Assembly (NCBI RefSeq): GCF_014269205.2
Contig: NZ_JABWRY020000001.1
Coordinates: 5,380,001-5,444,000, forward strand
Origin: Pseudomonas kermanshahensis
Lineage (GTDB): Bacteria > Pseudomonadota > Gammaproteobacteria > Pseudomonadales > Pseudomonadaceae
DNA length: 64,000 bases
Reading direction: 5' to 3'
Shown: positions 61,826 through 64,000 of the stretch, one piece after another
Position numbering within the stretch: the first letter of the stretch is position 1
Layout: each line of letters opens with the position of its first letter
Position numbers and translations under genes: made by a program
The notes under the pieces: generated by a model
Told to the model about the DNA's origin: nothing
The model's database searches: none
The model's input: the letters and a program-made list of their open reading frames with translations, nothing else

Positions 61826-63562
61826 ATGAAAGACACCATTCGCCAGCTGATCCAGCAAGCCCTCACCCAACTCGTCACCGACGGTGTGCTGCCTGAAGGG
61901 CTATCGCCGGCGATCCAGGTGGAAAACGCCCGGGACAAGACCCACGGCGACTTCGCCAGCAACATCGCGATGATGCTGGCCAAGCCTGCCGGCATGAAGC
62001 CGCGCGACCTGGCCGAAAAACTGATCAACGCGCTGCCCGCCAGCGACGACATCAGCAAAGTCGAGATTGCCGGCCCAGGCTTCCTCAACTTCTTCCAGAA
62101 CACCAGCGCCCTGGCCGACCGCCTGGATGCCGCCCTGGCCGACGGCCACCTGGGCGTGCGCAAGGCAGGCGCCGCCGAGAAGGTGGTAATCGACCTGTCG
62201 GCGCCGAACCTGGCCAAGGAAATGCACGTTGGCCACCTGCGCTCGACCATCATCGGCGACAGCGTCGCCCGTGTGCTGGAGTTTCTCGGCGACCAGGTCA
62301 TCCGCCAAAACCACGTGGGCGACTGGGGCACCCAGTTCGGCATGCTGATGGCCTACCTGCAGGAAAACCCGATCACCAGCGACGAGTTGTCGGACCTGGA
62401 GAACTTCTACCGCGCGGCGAAGAAGCGCTTCGACGAGTCCGAAGAATTCGCCACCCGCGCCCGCGGCCTGGTGGTCAAGCTGCAGGCCGGCGACCCTGAG
62501 TGCCTGGCCCTGTGGACGCGTTTCAAGGACATCTCGCTGTCGCACTGCCAGAAGACCTACGAACTGCTCAACGTCAAGCTGACCATGGCCGACGTCATGG
62601 GCGAAAGCGCCTACAACGACGACCTGGCCAACGTAGTCAGCGACCTCAAGGCCAAGGGCCTGCTGGTTGAGGACCAGGGCGCGCAGTGCGTGTTCCTCGA
62701 AGAATTCAAGAACAGCGAAGGCGAACCCCTGCCGGTGATCGTGCAGAAGGCCGACGGTGGCTACCTGTACGCCACCACCGACCTGGCCGCAGTGCGCTAC
62801 CGCAGCAATGTGCTCAAGGCCGACCGTGCCCTGTACTTCGTCGACCAGCGCCAGGCGCTGCACTTCAACCAGGTGTTCGAAGTAGCGCGCCGTGCAGGCT
62901 TCGTCGGCCACCCGATGCAAATGGAACACATGGGCTTCGGCACCATGAACGGCGCCGACGGCCGCCCGTTCAAAACCCGTGACGGCGGCACAGTGAAGCT
63001 GATCGACCTGCTCACCGAGGCCAAGGAGCGTGCCTACGCCCTGGTCAAGGAGAAGAACCCGAGCCTGGCCGAAGTCGATCTGCGCCGCATCGGTGAAGTG
63101 GTCGGGATCGGCGCAGTGAAGTACGCCGACCTGTCCAAGCACCGCACCAGCGACTACAGCTTCAACTTCGAACTGATGCTCAACTTCGAAGGCAACACCG
63201 CGCCCTACCTGCTGTATGCCTACACCCGCGTGGCGGGCGTGTTCCGCAAGCTGGGCAAGGGCTTCGACGAGGTCGACGGCAAGATCGTGCTGCAGGCCGA
63301 GAAGGAGCTGGACCTCGCCGCGCGCCTGGCGCAATTCGGCGAAGTGCTTAACAGCGTGGCCGACAAGGGTACGCCGCACGTGCTGTGCAGCTACCTGTAC
63401 GACCTGGCTGGCCTGTTCTCGAGCTTCTACGAGAACTGCCCAATCCTCGCCGCCGAAACCCCGGAGCAGCAACAGAGCCGCCTGCGCCTGGCTGCCCTGA
63501 CCGGCCGTACCCTCAAGCAAGGTCTGGAACTGCTCGGCCTGGAAACCCTGGAGCGCATGTAA
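61826..63562 (+). CDS. argS: Arginyl-tRNA synthetase
   Basis: 578 aa from the ATG at 61826 ([13 protein letters not shown]). The N-terminal additional domain has [16 protein letters not shown] and the HIGH motif appears as [22 protein letters not shown]. The class I core continues with [13 protein letters not shown] and [18 protein letters not shown]. The anticodon-binding C-terminus ends [18 protein letters not shown]. It charges tRNA-Arg. The next gene begins 1-2 bp after the stop. Confidence 0.98.
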   Translation: MKDTIRQLIQQALTQLVTDGVLPEGLSPAIQVENARDKTHGDFASNIAMMLAKPAGMKPRDLAEKLINALPASDDISKVEIAGPGFLNFFQNTSALADRLDAALADGHLGVRKAGAAEKVVIDLSAPNLAKEMHVGHLRSTIIGDSVARVLEFLGDQVIRQNHVGDWGTQFGMLMAYLQENPITSDELSDLENFYRAAKKRFDESEEFATRARGLVVKLQAGDPECLALWTRFKDISLSHCQKTYELLNVKLTMADVMGESAYNDDLANVVSDLKAKGLLVEDQGAQCVFLEEFKNSEGEPLPVIVQKADGGYLYATTDLAAVRYRSNVLKADRALYFVDQRQALHFNQVFEVARRAGFVGHPMQMEHMGFGTMNGADGRPFKTRDGGTVKLIDLLTEAKERAYALVKEKNPSLAEVDLRRIGEVVGIGAVKYADLSKHRTSDYSFNFELMLNFEGNTAPYLLYAYTRVAGVFRKLGKGFDEVDGKIVLQAEKELDLAARLAQFGEVLNSVADKGTPHVLCSYLYDLAGLFSSFYENCPILAAETPEQQQSRLRLAALTGRTLKQGLELLGLETLERM

Positions 63563-63563
63563 G

Positions 63564-64000
63564 TTGGCTGCCAAGAAAAAACCTGCTCCAAAACGCGGCG
63601 CCAGCCGCCAACAGGCGCCGGCCAAGCAGCCGATCCCGGGTTGGGTATGGCTGGCAGTCGGGTTGACCGTGGGCGCTTTCATCGTCTTTTTGATGAAGCT
63701 CGAGCCAGGCGGCGCGGACATCAAGCGCACCAAGCCTGAACAGCAAAAACCGGAAAAGGTGGCAGAAGCCAGCAAGACCACGCCGGCCACTGCGCAGCAG
63801 CCGGTGAAGCCGAAGTATGACTTCTACACCCTGCTGCCGGAGTCCGAGGTCATCGTGCCGCCGGAAGCCGTGCCAGAGAAGACGCCACCGGTGCCTGCCC
63901 AGCCAGTGACCCCGGTCACCCCGGCAGAAGCAGCGAAGATCGACACGGCACGCGCTCAGGCCGCCTTGCTGGGCCAGACGCCACCACCGGCACCGCCGGT
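63564..64000 (+). CDS. FtsN-like SPOR-family protein, N-terminal part (cut by window end)
   Basis: 145 codons are visible from a TTG at 63564, directly after the argS stop, and the frame runs off the window. The product begins (M)AAKKKPAPKRGASRQQAP, a basic cytoplasmic tail, then one membrane helix IPGWVWLAVGLTVGAFIVFLMKL. A Pro/Lys/Gln-rich periplasmic linker follows, with YDFYTLLPESEVIVPPE. This layout and the argS neighbourhood match SPOR-domain division proteins of the FtsN type; the SPOR domain itself would lie beyond the window. No ATG is available near the start. Confidence 0.82.
   Translation, partial: MAAKKKPAPKRGASRQQAPAKQPIPGWVWLAVGLTVGAFIVFLMKLEPGGADIKRTKPEQQKPEKVAEASKTTPATAQQPVKPKYDFYTLLPESEVIVPPEAVPEKTPPVPAQPVTPVTPAEAAKIDTARAQAALLGQTPPPAPP

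Overview
The window reads as chromosomal DNA of a Pseudomonas, most like the Pseudomonas putida group. The reasons are high-GC coding with P. putida-like protein lengths (NhaP2 580 aa, HemE 354, AroB 365, ArgS 578), the gene order grxC-yibN / gpmI-envC-ctpA-yibQ, betT / betIBA, ponA / pilMNOPQ-aroK-aroB-damX-gltBD-hemE and priA-argS-SPOR, and REP-type intergenic palindromes. No rRNA, tRNA, insertion sequence, phage gene or CRISPR array was seen.

Layout. 1-6 kb: redox and rhodanese genes facing away from a glycolysis / cell-envelope run (gpmI, envC, ctpA, yibQ). 6-10.7 kb: one giant gene (1561 aa) related to the DUF6543 / dermonecrotic-toxin-like Pseudomonas proteins. 10.8-17.2 kb: choline import and its oxidation to glycine betaine (betT divergent from betIBA), with a perfect 20-bp BetI-type operator between them. 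17.4-24.2 kb: K+/H+ antiporter NhaP2, mechanosensitive channel MscK and the AMPylase SelO; together with bet this makes a stretch rich in osmotic and stress functions. 24.3-27.4 kb: an orphan ParA-like ATPase and a divergent LysR / MFS pair (ynfL / ynfM type).

27.5-38.8 kb is the most distinctive segment. It is a single-direction run of 13 genes: a GbpA/CbpD-type lytic polysaccharide monooxygenase (LPMO), a cytochrome b561, then gspC-D-E-F-G-H-I-J-K-L-M. It looks like a secreted copper oxidase, a possible electron-supply protein and the type II secretion machine to export it. The gspF gene appears to carry an in-frame TAA at codon 6. GspC is short and has no PDZ domain.

38.9-50.4 kb: a YgiW-type periplasmic protein, hemE, the glutamate synthase genes gltD and gltB, damX, aroB and aroK. 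50.4-54 kb: a compact pilMN-(O+P)-Q cluster in which PilO and PilP form one polypeptide and PilQ is only 421 aa. 54.2-64 kb: penicillin-binding protein PonA, malic enzyme, a secreted thermonuclease-like protein whose signal peptide is encoded across the rpmE terminator hairpin, rpmE, priA, argS and the start of an FtsN-like SPOR protein cut by the window end.

Gene calls rest on reading translations and family motifs by eye. No alignment, structure prediction or database search was run, and comparisons with named strains are from memory.
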